Notes: a model not told the origin generated them from the letters alone. A stretch of DNA of 14,642 nucleotides from Betaproteobacteria bacterium (GCA_023266245.1 JAHFRO010000053.1:1-14642); one strand, 5' to 3'. Shown: positions 5,604 to 13,196, numbered from the stretch's first letter. Made by a program: numbers and translations.

Positions 5604-5906
5604 TCAGGCGAACAGCTTGCTCGACCACGCCGAGAACGCCCGGAAAGCGCGCCAGGCCGCATACCCGCGGCCGATCCAGCCCGCCAGGTTGCGGCGCCTG
5701 AGCGCCGCTGCCGCGGCAACGACCGTGGCGAGCAGCAGCGGGTGCTCACGGAAAAAACGCACTACCGCGAGCGCGCGGTCGGCCACGTCGATCGGCTTCT
5801 GCCACCGGCGGAAGGTCCCGGCGATCGCCGCACGCTGCACCCCGGCGCGCGCGATCAGCCGCTCCTTGCGACGCGCGAGTTCGATCAGACGCTCGGTGGT
5901 GCTCAT
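5604..5906 (-). CDS. YqjK-like protein
   Basis: The 100-residue protein is basic. Its N-terminal helix (TERLIELARRKERLIARAGVQR) is followed by a hydrophobic stretch after FFREHPLL (about 52-68) and a C-terminal WIGRGYAAWRAFRAF segment (about 76-90). That pattern resembles E. coli YqjK (99 residues), including the 'RHP...RW..RG...W.A.R' C-terminal half. Its ATG overlaps the stop of the yqjE-like gene (ATGA at 5903-5906), which points to translational coupling. Gene order yqjD-yqjE-yqjK is the same as in E. coli. The biochemical role is unknown; membrane association is inferred. Confidence 0.75.
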   Translation of the reverse strand: MSTTERLIELARRKERLIARAGVQRAAIAGTFRRWQKPIDVADRALAVVRFFREHPLLLATVVAAAAALRRRNLAGWIGRGYAAWRAFRAFSAWSSKLFA

Positions 5907-6298
5907 CGGGGCCTCAGTTGTTCGCGATCCTTGGCGAGCTCGGCAAGGCTGGCGGAGAACAGCCTGGACTTGGCGCGCGCTTTGCCGCGCACCCTGAGCG
6001 CCACCAAGATGCCGATTCCAAGATAAGCGGCGGCGAGCAGTCCCGAAACCCAACCGCGGTGCGTGTCCCAGAACAGGATCACGATGAAGAGGGTTGTCAT
6101 CACCACGCCGAGGGCAAGGAAGAACAGCGCGATGAATCCCCACAGCAGGAGTCGTGCGACTCTGAGCTTTTCTTCCTCGAGCTCGGTTGCGAGGAGTTCG
6201 AGGCGTGTCTGCAGCAACGCGGTCAGCGTCGCCGCCAGATTGCGCACGGATTGCAGCAACCCGGTGCTCTGTCCCGCGCCGGGCCCGGATTCTTCCAC
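5903..6298 (-). CDS. yqjE: YqjE-like inner-membrane protein (phage-holin-like family)
   Basis: The 131-residue protein has an amphipathic N-terminal helix (SVRNLAATLTALLQTRLELLATELEEEKLRVA, about 16-47) and two membrane helices (about 48-70 and 80-98). A basic tail, RVRGKARAKSR, follows. This is the layout of the YqjE/putative holin-superfamily membrane proteins, of usual length (E. coli YqjE has 134 residues). No ATG exists at the front. I chose GTG at 6298, 20 nt after the yqjD-like stop; its ribosome binding site is poor. The stop overlaps the next start. Despite the family name, there is no lysis gene nearby, so a phage role is unlikely. The role is unknown. Confidence 0.8.
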   Translation of the reverse strand: MEESGPGAGQSTGLLQSVRNLAATLTALLQTRLELLATELEEEKLRVARLLLWGFIALFFLALGVVMTTLFIVILFWDTHRGWVSGLLAAAYLGIGILVALRVRGKARAKSRLFSASLAELAKDREQLRPR

Positions 6299-6318
6299 GC
6301 CCGCAACCTGCGTGTAGC

Positions 6319-6630
6319 CTAGCGGCGGCCGATCAGAAGACCGATGACGAAGCCGATGCCGGCGGCAACGCCAACCGCGCGCCACGGATGGTCGTGCACG
6401 TACTCGTCGGTGGCGTGCGCCGCCTCCTTGCCCTTGTCGATCAGGACCTCTTCCGCGTCGGCGAGCTTCACCTTGGCGCGGCGCAGGCTGTCCTGGACCT
6501 TCTCGCGCGCGGCGGTGACCTTCTCGCCGGCCTGGCTGGCGGTGGCGCGCAGCAGCTCCTCGGCGTCGGAGATGACGATCCTCAGGTCCTGCGCGAGCTT
6601 CTCTTTGGTGACGGCGGTTTCGTTAGCCAT
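6319..6630 (-). CDS. yqjD: YqjD/ElaB family (DUF883) membrane-anchored protein
   Basis: The 103-residue protein has a long charged helix (about 8-75, with KVTAAREKVQDSLRRAKVKLADAEEVL), then YVHDHPWRAVGVAAGIGFVIGLLIGRR. The 'HPW..vg.aAg.G...G.l..RR' ending is the C-terminal tail anchor of the DUF883 family. In E. coli, YqjD is an inner-membrane protein that binds ribosomes in stationary phase; applying this here is inference from the family. The ATG at 6630 has GAGGA five bases upstream; the frame extends to 6711 but without a family match. It is the first gene of the yqjD-yqjE-yqjK-LETM1-like set, 127 bp after the LOG-family gene. No convincing promoter was found in that gap. Confidence 0.9.
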   Translation of the reverse strand: MANETAVTKEKLAQDLRIVISDAEELLRATASQAGEKVTAAREKVQDSLRRAKVKLADAEEVLIDKGKEAAHATDEYVHDHPWRAVGVAAGIGFVIGLLIGRR

Positions 6631-6757
6631 GGAATCCTCTCGGGTGATCGGGTTGGGGAAAAAGGGATGGACGGGGTTTGTAAGGCTACCGATTTCCCCC
6701 GCTAGAATCAACCAGCTGCCGCGGAATGGCGCACACCACGAGAGTGCGTTACGCGGT

Positions 6758-7339
6758 TCACCCCGGCTTGCGGTCCATCCATTTGGTGGTATCCGGCAGC
6801 CGCGCGTTCCTGAGCCGTTCGAGCAGCTTCGCCGGATCCCGCTCCAGAATCAGCATGGCCCGGTGCTCGGCGGCGACGAAGCGCTCGCGCACCGCGTGCT
6901 CCAGGAAGCCGTCGAGACGGTCGAAGTAGCCCGCGACGTTGAGCAGGCCGCAGGGCTTGCGGTGGATGCCGAGCTGGGTCCAGGTGAGCATCTCGAACAG
7001 CTCGTCCAGCGTGCCGAGCCCGCCGGGAAGCGCGATGAACCCGTCGGATAGCTCGGCCATCAGCGACTTGCGCTCGTGCATGGTCTCGACGACGTGCAGC
7101 TCGGTGAGACCGGTGTGCACCACTTCCTTCTCGAGCAGCCTGCGGGGCGTGACGCCGACCACGTGGCCGCCCGCGTCGAGCGCCGCCTCCGCCAGCACGC
7201 CCATCAACCCGATGTTGCCGCCGCCATAGATCAGCCGCAGTCCTTCACGCGCGACGGCGCGCGCCACTGCGCGGGTCGCTTGGGCATAGGCCTCTCCCGC
7301 CCCGGTGTTTGAACCGCAAAACACGCAGATGCTGTGCAA
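6758..7339 (-). CDS. LOG-family protein (TIGR00730 type, nucleoside 5'-monophosphate phosphoribohydrolase)
   Basis: The 193-residue Rossmann-fold enzyme belongs to the family that removes the base from cytokinin riboside or other nucleoside 5'-monophosphates. Signatures are ICVFCGSN (4-11), YGGGNIGLMG (38-47), METMHERK (R90) and PGGLGTLDE (105-113), the last two being the catalytic/binding motif of the family. Length is typical. No suitable ATG exists; the TTG at 7339 directly precedes the family N-terminus (HSICVFCGSN) and has GAGAGGA a few bases upstream, so TTG is the likely start. It is divergent from the DUF4139 gene over a 118-bp gap. The physiological substrate in this organism is unknown. 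Confidence 0.9.
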   Translation of the reverse strand: MHSICVFCGSNTGAGEAYAQATRAVARAVAREGLRLIYGGGNIGLMGVLAEAALDAGGHVVGVTPRRLLEKEVVHTGLTELHVVETMHERKSLMAELSDGFIALPGGLGTLDELFEMLTWTQLGIHRKPCGLLNVAGYFDRLDGFLEHAVRERFVAAEHRAMLILERDPAKLLERLRNARLPDTTKWMDRKPG

Positions 7340-7457
7340 TGGTTCCTCTCCATTCCGCAAATCCGTGATTTTAAGCGATCGGCGCGGGCTTAACCCCGCT
7401 GCGCGGGCCGTTACGTTTAATGCTGGCGTCACTCACTATTTGCCGAAAGGAGAAAAA

Positions 7458-8969
7458 ATGCACGCCGTCACCAGAACCACAGTCAGTCTCGCCGTCGCCG
7501 CAGCATTGTTTCCCGCGCAACCGGCCACCGCGGGCGATGCGCTCACTATTTACAGCACCACCCGCCCGGGCGCCGTTCCGGCCGAGCTCTACCGCCACGG
7601 CGGCAGCGGTCAGGCCGTCCCCGGCTACGCGATGGTGCGCCACGAGCGCGATCTCGCGCTCAACCGCGGGCGCAACACGGTGCGATTCACCGATGTCGCC
7701 GCGCTGATAGACCCTACCACGGTCAGCTTCGAATCGCTGACCGACCCGGCCGGAACCGGCGTCGTCGAGCAGAATTTCCAGTTCGACCTGGTGAACAGCC
7801 AGAAACTGCTGCAGAAATACCTCGACCGCAACATCACCGTGGACCAGGTGCGCGGCACGGGCGTGGAGTCTTTCACCGGCACCCTGCTCTCCACGAGCGG
7901 CGGGCTCGTGCTCAGACGCGAGGACGGCAGCGTCCAGATCCTGCAACACAACGCCGGCGTCAAGTTGCCGGATCTGCCCGGCGGCCTGATCACGCGCCCG
8001 ACGCTGGTGTGGGACCTGCAGGCGAACCGCGCCGGAACGCATAAATCGCGCGTTTCCTACCAGACCGGCGGCATCACCTGGTGGGCCGACTACAACCTGA
8101 CCTACTCCGAGGGCAAGACCGCCAACCGGTGCCGGCTCGACATCGGGGCGTGGGTGAGCATCCTCAACCAGTCGGGAGCGAGCTACGCCGACGCCAGGCT
8201 GAAGCTGGTGGCGGGCGATGTCCAGCGCGTGGCGCCCACAGGGCGCGCGGTGCATGCCCCCATGGCCGCGCGCTCGGCCCTGGCGGAGGACCGTGCCGCG
8301 GGCTTCGCGGAGAAGGCGTTCTTCGAGTACCACCTCTACACGCTCGGGCGTTCAACGACGATGCCGGACAATTCCACCAAGCAGATCGAGCTGTTCCCGG
8401 TGGCGCGCGGCGTGCCGTGCGAAAAGACGCTGGTCTATTACGGCGCGATGCCCGCCTACGGCTTCGGGCCTGATCCCGTCACCGACCGCAACTACGGCGT
8501 GCAGTCGAACCGCAAGGTGGATGTCTACCTCGGCTTCAAGAACGCACCTGAGAACAACATGGGCATGCCGCTCCCGGCGGGACGGATGCGCGTCTCCAAG
8601 CTCGATTTCGCCGACGCGACGCTCGAGTTCATCGGCGAGGATGCGATAGACCACACGCCGAGGAACGAGAAGGTCCTGGTGAAGCTGGGCTCGGCCTTTG
8701 ACGTCGTCGGCGAGCGCCGCCAGGTCAATTTCTCGGTCGATACCTCGCGCAAGACCATGACCGAGGAGATCGAGGTGAAGCTGCGCAACCACAAGAAGGA
8801 GGCGGTGACGGTCGTCGTCAAGGAAAATCTCTACCGCTGGGTGAACTGGCAGATCACCGCGAAGACGCACGATTTCGAGAAGCAGGACTCGCGCACCATT
8901 CATTTTCCGGTAAAGATCGCCGCGGGCGGCGAAGCAACGCTGCGGTATACCGTCCACTACTCCTGGTAA
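7458..8969 (+). CDS. Exported DUF4139 domain protein
   Basis: The 503-residue protein starts with a signal peptide (MHAVTRTTVSLAVAAALFPAQPATA). A beta-rich body includes GGITWWADYNLTYSEG (about 197-212) and a C-terminal part ending TLRYTVHYSW, as in DUF4139 proteins. It appears to be periplasmic or outer-surface, with no further membrane helix seen. The ATG at 7458 is set by AAGGAG eight bases upstream and by the signal peptide; the frame runs open to 7305 but that part overlaps the divergent LOG gene. No enzymatic motif was recognised. It lies upstream of lemA with a 143-bp gap that carries its own hairpin. Family assignment is by eye; function is not known. Confidence 0.8.
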   Translation: MHAVTRTTVSLAVAAALFPAQPATAGDALTIYSTTRPGAVPAELYRHGGSGQAVPGYAMVRHERDLALNRGRNTVRFTDVAALIDPTTVSFESLTDPAGTGVVEQNFQFDLVNSQKLLQKYLDRNITVDQVRGTGVESFTGTLLSTSGGLVLRREDGSVQILQHNAGVKLPDLPGGLITRPTLVWDLQANRAGTHKSRVSYQTGGITWWADYNLTYSEGKTANRCRLDIGAWVSILNQSGASYADARLKLVAGDVQRVAPTGRAVHAPMAARSALAEDRAAGFAEKAFFEYHLYTLGRSTTMPDNSTKQIELFPVARGVPCEKTLVYYGAMPAYGFGPDPVTDRNYGVQSNRKVDVYLGFKNAPENNMGMPLPAGRMRVSKLDFADATLEFIGEDAIDHTPRNEKVLVKLGSAFDVVGERRQVNFSVDTSRKTMTEEIEVKLRNHKKEAVTVVVKENLYRWVNWQITAKTHDFEKQDSRTIHFPVKIAAGGEATLRYTVHYSW

Positions 8970-9036
8970 CTGCGTGAGTGTTTTGTTTGAATGGTCACCG
9001 TCATGCCGGCGGTATAAAATAGTTCGCCAAGCGGAC

Positions 9037-9083
9037 CGCACAAGTTCGAACGGACGCGGCAGGTGCGCCGTTCAACTTGTGCG
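9037..9083. repeat. Long imperfect inverted repeat before lemA
   Basis: The left arm (9037-9053) and right arm (9068-9083) are reverse complements apart from one extra G in the left arm, giving a stem of 16 pairs. Three more pairs (9055-9057 with 9065-9067) leave a 7-nt loop. No T-run follows, so it is not a normal terminator. It ends 29 bp before the lemA ATG and lies downstream of a TATAAA (9013-9018) that could be a -10, so it may form in the lemA mRNA leader. Confidence 0.65.
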
Positions 9084-9112
9084 TGCTGACGCTTATTCAC
9101 GCGGGAGGGACC

Positions 9113-9688
9113 ATGGGGATCGGCACACTCATCGTGCTCGGCGTGCTGCTGGTAGTGACCATCTACGCCGTCATGCTTTACAACAACCTGGTCCAGATCA
9201 AGCACAACGTTTCCAAGTCATGGGCCAACATCGACGTGCTGCTCAAGCAGCGCCACGACGAGCTGCCCAAGCTGGTGGAGACCTGCAATCAGTACATGAA
9301 GTTCGAGCAGGAGACCCTGCTGAAAGTGATGGAAGCGCGCTCCAGGGTGTTCGCCGCGCGCGAAGCGCAGAACATCGGCGAGCTGGGGCCGGCAGAAGGT
9401 GCGCTGCGCGCCTCCATCGGGAAGCTGTTCGCGGTGGCCGAGGCCTATCCCGATCTCAAGACCAACCAGACCTTCTTGCAGCTGCAGAGCCGCATTTCCA
9501 GCCTGGAGAACGCGATCGCCGACCGGCGCGAGTTCTACAACGAGTCGGTCAACGTCAACAACGTGCGCATCGAGCAGTTTCCCGACACTCTGATCGCCGG
9601 CATGTTCAACTTCAAGCCGTTCCAGCTGCTGGAGTTCCAGGAGGCGGAAAAGGCCGACGTGGACGTGAAGAAGCTCTTTAGTTCCTGA
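9113..9688 (+). CDS. lemA: LemA family protein
   Basis: The 191-residue protein has an N-terminal membrane helix (about 3-23, GTLIVLGVLLVVTIYAVMLY) and a coiled, helical body. The LemA signature is YNNLVQIKHNVSKSWANIDVLLKQRHDELPKLVE (about 23-56). FNFKPFQLLEF lies near the C-terminus. The body probably faces outward or sits at the membrane surface; its molecular role is not settled. The ATG at 9113 has GGGAGGG just upstream, which decides against an in-frame start at 9077. The next gene (GIDE domain) starts 26 bp after the stop, a pairing common for lemA, so the two are probably an operon and may act together. Confidence 0.92.
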   Translation: MGIGTLIVLGVLLVVTIYAVMLYNNLVQIKHNVSKSWANIDVLLKQRHDELPKLVETCNQYMKFEQETLLKVMEARSRVFAAREAQNIGELGPAEGALRASIGKLFAVAEAYPDLKTNQTFLQLQSRISSLENAIADRREFYNESVNVNNVRIEQFPDTLIAGMFNFKPFQLLEFQEAEKADVDVKKLFSS

Positions 9689-9714
9689 TCCGCTCTCCGT
9701 CGCCGCGCGTCGCC

Positions 9715-10602
9715 ATGGTTGGCGCGTTCAAGTTTTATACGTCCGAGTGGCTTACCGGCGGCATCCACTTAATCATCATCGTCATCGCGGCGCAGGCCGA
9801 CAGCGCTGCGGTCTGGCCGTATGCGCTGGCCGCGATGGCGGTAGTGAGCTTCTTCGCCTGGGTTGCGGCCTACCGCCGTTACCGCTGCATCCACGATCTA
9901 CCGACCTCCAGGGTCGCCTCCGCGGCGCAGGGCTACGTCGAGCTGTTCGGCCACGCGGAGCAGCTACCGAACGATCCGATCAGGAGCAAGCTCACCGGGC
10001 TTCCCTGCTGCTGGTTCCGCTACTACGTCGAGCGGAAGAGCGGTGACGAGTGGAAATACGAGGACAGCGGCGCGAGCGACGCGCAGTTCCTGCTGGTGGA
10101 CGAAACCGGGCAGTGCATGATCTCTCCGGAAGGAGCGGAAGTGATCTCTACACGCAAGCAGACCTGGGAGCGCGACGACCACCGCTACACCGAATGGCTG
10201 CTGCTGGAGAAGGGCCCGCTCTACGCGCTCGGCGAGTTCTCGACCAAAAGCGGCGTGAGCACCGCGCTCGATGAGCGGGCCGACGTGAGCGCCCTGCTCG
10301 CCGAATGGAAGCAGGACCCGGCGAAACTGCTGGGGCGCTTCGACCTCAACCGCGACGGATTGATAGATCTGAAGGAATGGGAGCTCGCCCGCCTGCAGGC
10401 GCGGCGCGAGGTGCAGAAGAAGAACGCGGAAATCAGCGAGAGCGGCAGCGTGCACACCCTGCGCAAGCCCGGTGACGGGAGGCTCTTCCTGCTGTCGAAC
10501 GAGCTGCCCGACAGGCTCGGCCGCCGCTTCGTGCTGTGGAGCTCGCTGCACCTCTTCGTGTTCTTCGGCGCCGGGGCCGGCTCGTTCCTGCTGTTCGTCT
10601 GA
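9715..10602 (+). CDS. GIDE-domain membrane protein with an EF-hand, LemA partner
   Basis: The 295-residue protein has two N-terminal membrane helices (about 14-29 and 34-52), a large soluble part, and one C-terminal helix (about 271-294). The soluble part contains IRSKLTGLPCCWFRYYVERK (89-108), typical of the GIDE domain named after the mitochondrial ligase MULAN/GIDE; no RING finger is present. A canonical EF-hand loop, DLNRDGLIDLKE, lies at 210-221 (10342-10377), with acidic residues at positions 1, 5, 9 and 12 and Asn at 3. Basic AAYRRYR after helix 2 suggests that the soluble part is cytoplasmic. The ATG at 9715 lacks a clear ribosome binding site, so coupling to lemA is likely. The role is unknown; the calcium link is inferred from the loop alone. 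Confidence 0.8.
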   Translation: MVGAFKFYTSEWLTGGIHLIIIVIAAQADSAAVWPYALAAMAVVSFFAWVAAYRRYRCIHDLPTSRVASAAQGYVELFGHAEQLPNDPIRSKLTGLPCCWFRYYVERKSGDEWKYEDSGASDAQFLLVDETGQCMISPEGAEVISTRKQTWERDDHRYTEWLLLEKGPLYALGEFSTKSGVSTALDERADVSALLAEWKQDPAKLLGRFDLNRDGLIDLKEWELARLQARREVQKKNAEISESGSVHTLRKPGDGRLFLLSNELPDRLGRRFVLWSSLHLFVFFGAGAGSFLLFV

Positions 10603-10615
10603 CAAGCTCTCACCG

Positions 10616-10645
10616 TTCACCGCTTTTTGGGATGGGTTCTATAAT
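10616..10645 (+). promoter_or_regulatory. Putative promoter of the alpha/beta hydrolase gene
   Basis: A perfect -10 TATAAT lies at 10640-10645. The best -35 candidate is TTCACC (10616-10621, four of six consensus bases) with an 18-bp spacer. Transcription would start near 10652, giving a leader of about 26 nt that includes the ribosome binding site AAGGCGG (10664-10670). Confidence 0.5.
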
Positions 10646-10677
10646 CCCTGTCAGTTCCCGATCAAGGCGGATCAACC

Positions 10678-11586
10678 GTGCGTGAAGATTACGTGTCTTG
10701 CCTGAGCAGCAAGGGCTTTCACCGCATGCACTACGTGGAATGGGGCGATCCCGACGCCGAGCGCGTCGCGATCTGCGTGCACGGGCTCACCCGCAACTGC
10801 CGCGATTTCGATTTTCTGGCGCAGGCGCTAGTGCCCGATATCCGCGTGGTGTGTCCCGATGTCGTCGGACGGGGCAAAAGCGACTGGCTGGTTGCCAAGG
10901 AGGACTACGGCTACCCCCAATACTGCGCCGACATGACGGCACTGATTGCTCGCGTGACGGCGGCACCGCTCACCGGGATAGTGCGCAGACTCGCGCACTG
11001 GATGCGTCGCGCCGCAGGTAAAGGAAAGCGCATCTACTGGGTCGGCACCTCGATGGGGGGACTGATCGGCATGCTGCTCGCCTCGCGCCCCAATTCGCCG
11101 ATCGCCAAGCTGGTGCTGAACGACGTGGGCACGGTGTTGCCGAAAGCCGCGCTCGAACGCATCGGGACTTATGTCGGCAAGGACCCACGTTACAAGACCT
11201 TAAAGGAACTGGAGGCGTACGTGCGCGCAGTGTCGGCGCCGTTCGGCCCGCTCACCGACGAGCAGTGGCATCACCTCACGCTGCACAACGCGAAACAGCA
11301 CGAGGACGGCGCGTGGGGCATGTGCTACGACCCGGAGATCGGCGCGCCGTTCCGCAAGGGGCCGCTCGTTGACGTGGACATGTGGAGTTACTGGGATACA
11401 ATCGCGTGCCCGACGCTCATATTGCGCGGCGCTCAGTCCGATCTGCTGCTCAAGGACAATGCGCTGGCAATGACGCAGCGCGGGCCGAAGCCGAAGCTCG
11501 TCGAATTCGAAGGCGTCGGCCACGCGCCGATGCTGATGGCCGAAGATCAGATCAAGGTAGTGCGGGAGTTTCTGCTGGCGAACTAG
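10678..11586 (+). CDS. Alpha/beta hydrolase
   Basis: The 302-residue protein is a cytosolic alpha/beta-hydrolase fold enzyme. The oxyanion-hole motif is CVHGLTRN (33-40). The nucleophile elbow is VGTSMGG with S125, the acid is probably D255 in GAQSDLL, and the base is H282 in GVGHAPML, so the triad appears complete. The lid region (about 135-235) is helical, and a basic stretch (RRLAHWMRRAAGKGKR, 103-118) precedes the elbow. The start is GTG at 10678 with AAGGCGG eight bases upstream. It has its own putative promoter and is convergent with the first kinase gene. An esterase or C-C hydrolase role is possible, but the substrate cannot be read from sequence. Confidence 0.88.
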   Translation: MREDYVSCLSSKGFHRMHYVEWGDPDAERVAICVHGLTRNCRDFDFLAQALVPDIRVVCPDVVGRGKSDWLVAKEDYGYPQYCADMTALIARVTAAPLTGIVRRLAHWMRRAAGKGKRIYWVGTSMGGLIGMLLASRPNSPIAKLVLNDVGTVLPKAALERIGTYVGKDPRYKTLKELEAYVRAVSAPFGPLTDEQWHHLTLHNAKQHEDGAWGMCYDPEIGAPFRKGPLVDVDMWSYWDTIACPTLILRGAQSDLLLKDNALAMTQRGPKPKLVEFEGVGHAPMLMAEDQIKVVREFLLAN

Positions 11587-11648
11587 CCGCCGAAATCGGC
11601 ACCGCTGGTCCAGGCGGCAACAAAAAACAGCAAACGGATCGGCAAAAC

Positions 11649-11676
11649 ACTATTCACTATTTACCGTTCACTGCCT
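11649..11676. repeat. Heptamer array E, single arm over the kinase 1 stop codon
   Basis: Units actattc, actattt, accgttc and actgcct run head to tail with a 7-bp step. The array covers the stop codon of kinase 1 (11657-11659) and its last codons. No clear facing arm was found, although tcaccgt/tcaccgc at 10610-10623 resembles one unit. Confidence 0.55.
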
Positions 11677-13033
11677 TTGGCGGCGGCTGACCCGGAGACG
11701 GATCGGAATCCGGCGGCTTGGACGGCGCTGCCCCCGCGCCGCCCGGCGCGCTCTGGGGATTGCGCTGCCAGTAGTTCTGCAACTCGACTATGGTGACGCG
11801 CCCGTCGTGGTCGGAGTCTATCTCGGAGAATTTGTCGGCAAGGTGTGGCAGGACCTGCGCCAGCTCCTCACGGCTCAGCCCCGTGCCCGGACCGCTGCCG
11901 GTTTGCCGGAAGCGGGCGTCGATGTCGGTGCCGGGTGGCGTGCTCGCAGGCGGTGCCGGCTGACCGGGCTGGAGCAGCGGTTTGCCCGGTGCGCGCTGCT
12001 GCGCGGTGCGCTGCTTCACGATGTCGGCCCCCTCCACGAAGACGAAAAATGTGACTATGCCCAGCGCCATCCAGACGTACTTTCTCGTACTGTCGGGCCC
12101 GGGCTCCGCGTCCGCCGCGGCGGACTCCGGTTTCGGCGTCGCCGCGCCCGCCTGCGGGGCGCGCAGCAACGCGCTGCGCCACTGGTTCACGCTCTGCGGC
12201 CGCCGTTTCTCCTCGAGAGCCAGCCCCCACTGGATCGCCGCGAGGAACTGCGCGCTGTATCGGGCCCGGCCGGCCGAGAGCTTCTTGCCCACGCCGTCCA
12301 TCCGCAGCCGGCTCAGCGCGTCGGGTGGATTCTCGTTGACGATCGCGCGGTAGAGCACGCCGGCCAGCGAATAAATGTCCGACCATGGGCCCTGCTGGCC
12401 GCTGTGGGTGTATAGCTCGACCGGCGCGTAGCCGGGCGTCAGGACGGCGATGGCGTCATGCACCGGGTCGCGGATCGCCAGCCGCGCCGAGCCGAAATCG
12501 AGCAGCACCGGGGAGCCGTCATGGCGTATAAAGAGGTTGCTGGGCTTGATGTCGCGGTGCAGGAACCCGGCGGCGTGCACCGCCTCCAGTCCGTCAAGCA
12601 GCGGCGCGATCATCGCCTTGACCTGGGATTCCTCGGGCTGAGGTGCTTTCTTCAGGAACTGGTTGAGCGATTCCCCTTTTTCGTAGTCCATCACCATGTA
12701 GGCGGTGCCGTTCGCCTCGAAATAACGGCTTACCCGCACGATGTTGGGATGACTGAACCTGGCGAGCGTGCGCGCCTCGACCAGGAACTGCTCCAGCCCG
12801 CTCTTGTAGTTGTACGCGGAGTTGGTGTTGACCGGCACCACGCCGCCGTCGAGCGCGCGCAGCGCGAGATCGGCGGGCAGGTATTCCTTGATCGCGACGT
12901 CCTTCTCGAGGTGCGTGTCCCTGGCCAGATAGGTGATGCCGAACCCCCCCGTGCCGAGCGCCGATTCGAGGCGGTATTCGAGCACCATGGTCTGCGGCGG
13001 CAGCGCGTTCTGCTGAACGTTGGGGTCGGCCAT
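11657..13033 (-). CDS. Membrane Ser/Thr protein kinase with one C-terminal EF-hand (kinase 1)
   Basis: The 458-residue protein has a Hanks-type kinase domain (about 17-290). It shows the glycine loop GTGGFG (27-32), VAIK with K49, alpha-C E86, HRDIKPSN with D161 and N166, and DFG at 179-181. All catalytic residues are present. One membrane helix follows (about 319-337), then a Pro-rich linker and a canonical EF-hand loop DSDHDGRVTIVE (406-417; 11783-11818). The likely topology is kinase in the cytoplasm and EF-hand outside. GFGITYLA..VAIKEYLP is typical of a proteobacterial kinase subfamily. The ATG at 13033 has no clear ribosome binding site but fits the family N-terminus (NALPPQ). It lies directly downstream of kinase 2, its close paralogue. 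Targets are unknown. Confidence 0.9.
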   Translation of the reverse strand: MADPNVQQNALPPQTMVLEYRLESALGTGGFGITYLARDTHLEKDVAIKEYLPADLALRALDGGVVPVNTNSAYNYKSGLEQFLVEARTLARFSHPNIVRVSRYFEANGTAYMVMDYEKGESLNQFLKKAPQPEESQVKAMIAPLLDGLEAVHAAGFLHRDIKPSNLFIRHDGSPVLLDFGSARLAIRDPVHDAIAVLTPGYAPVELYTHSGQQGPWSDIYSLAGVLYRAIVNENPPDALSRLRMDGVGKKLSAGRARYSAQFLAAIQWGLALEEKRRPQSVNQWRSALLRAPQAGAATPKPESAAADAEPGPDSTRKYVWMALGIVTFFVFVEGADIVKQRTAQQRAPGKPLLQPGQPAPPASTPPGTDIDARFRQTGSGPGTGLSREELAQVLPHLADKFSEIDSDHDGRVTIVELQNYWQRNPQSAPGGAGAAPSKPPDSDPSPGQPPPKAVNGK

Positions 13034-13113
13034 CAGACCAGTTTATCCAATGTACCCAATCCTGACGAGCAGCCGTCGCAGCGGGCCGCCGACGCGCCAG
13101 GGATGAGGGGAGG

Positions 13114-13196
13114 GAACGATGAACGCGGAACGATGATCGAGGAACGTGCGGATTTGTTTAGGTTCTTTGTTCATCATTCATCGTTCATCATTCATT
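13114..13196. repeat. Heptamer array D, inverted pair between the kinase genes
   Basis: The left arm (13114-13148) has units gaacgat, gaacgcg, gaacgat, gatcgag and gaacgtg. The right arm (13162-13196) has gttcttt, gttcatc, attcatc, gttcatc and attcatt, the opposite-strand word. The right arm covers the stop codon of kinase 2 (13192-13194). The rest of the gap (13034-13113) shows no recognisable signal. Confidence 0.8.

Noticed and set aside
5239..5628. The longer GTG-start form of the LETM1-like protein
   Set aside because: It would overlap the yqjK-like coding end by 25 bp, and the extra 20 residues show no family-like sequence. The ATG at 5568 is preferred.
5903..6298. A phage lysis holin and prophage
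   Set aside because: The holin-like family name applies, but the neighbours are yqjD- and yqjK-like genes and there are no phage genes nearby.
7340..7457. Divergent sigma-70 promoters between the LOG and DUF4139 genes
   Set aside because: TAAAAT (minus) and TTTAAT (7416-7421, plus) resemble -10 boxes, but no acceptable -35 lies at normal spacing on either strand.
7371..8333. A 320-residue minus-strand open frame antisense to the DUF4139 gene
   Set aside because: It is a frame shadow of a gene with a clear signal peptide and ribosome binding site on the other strand.
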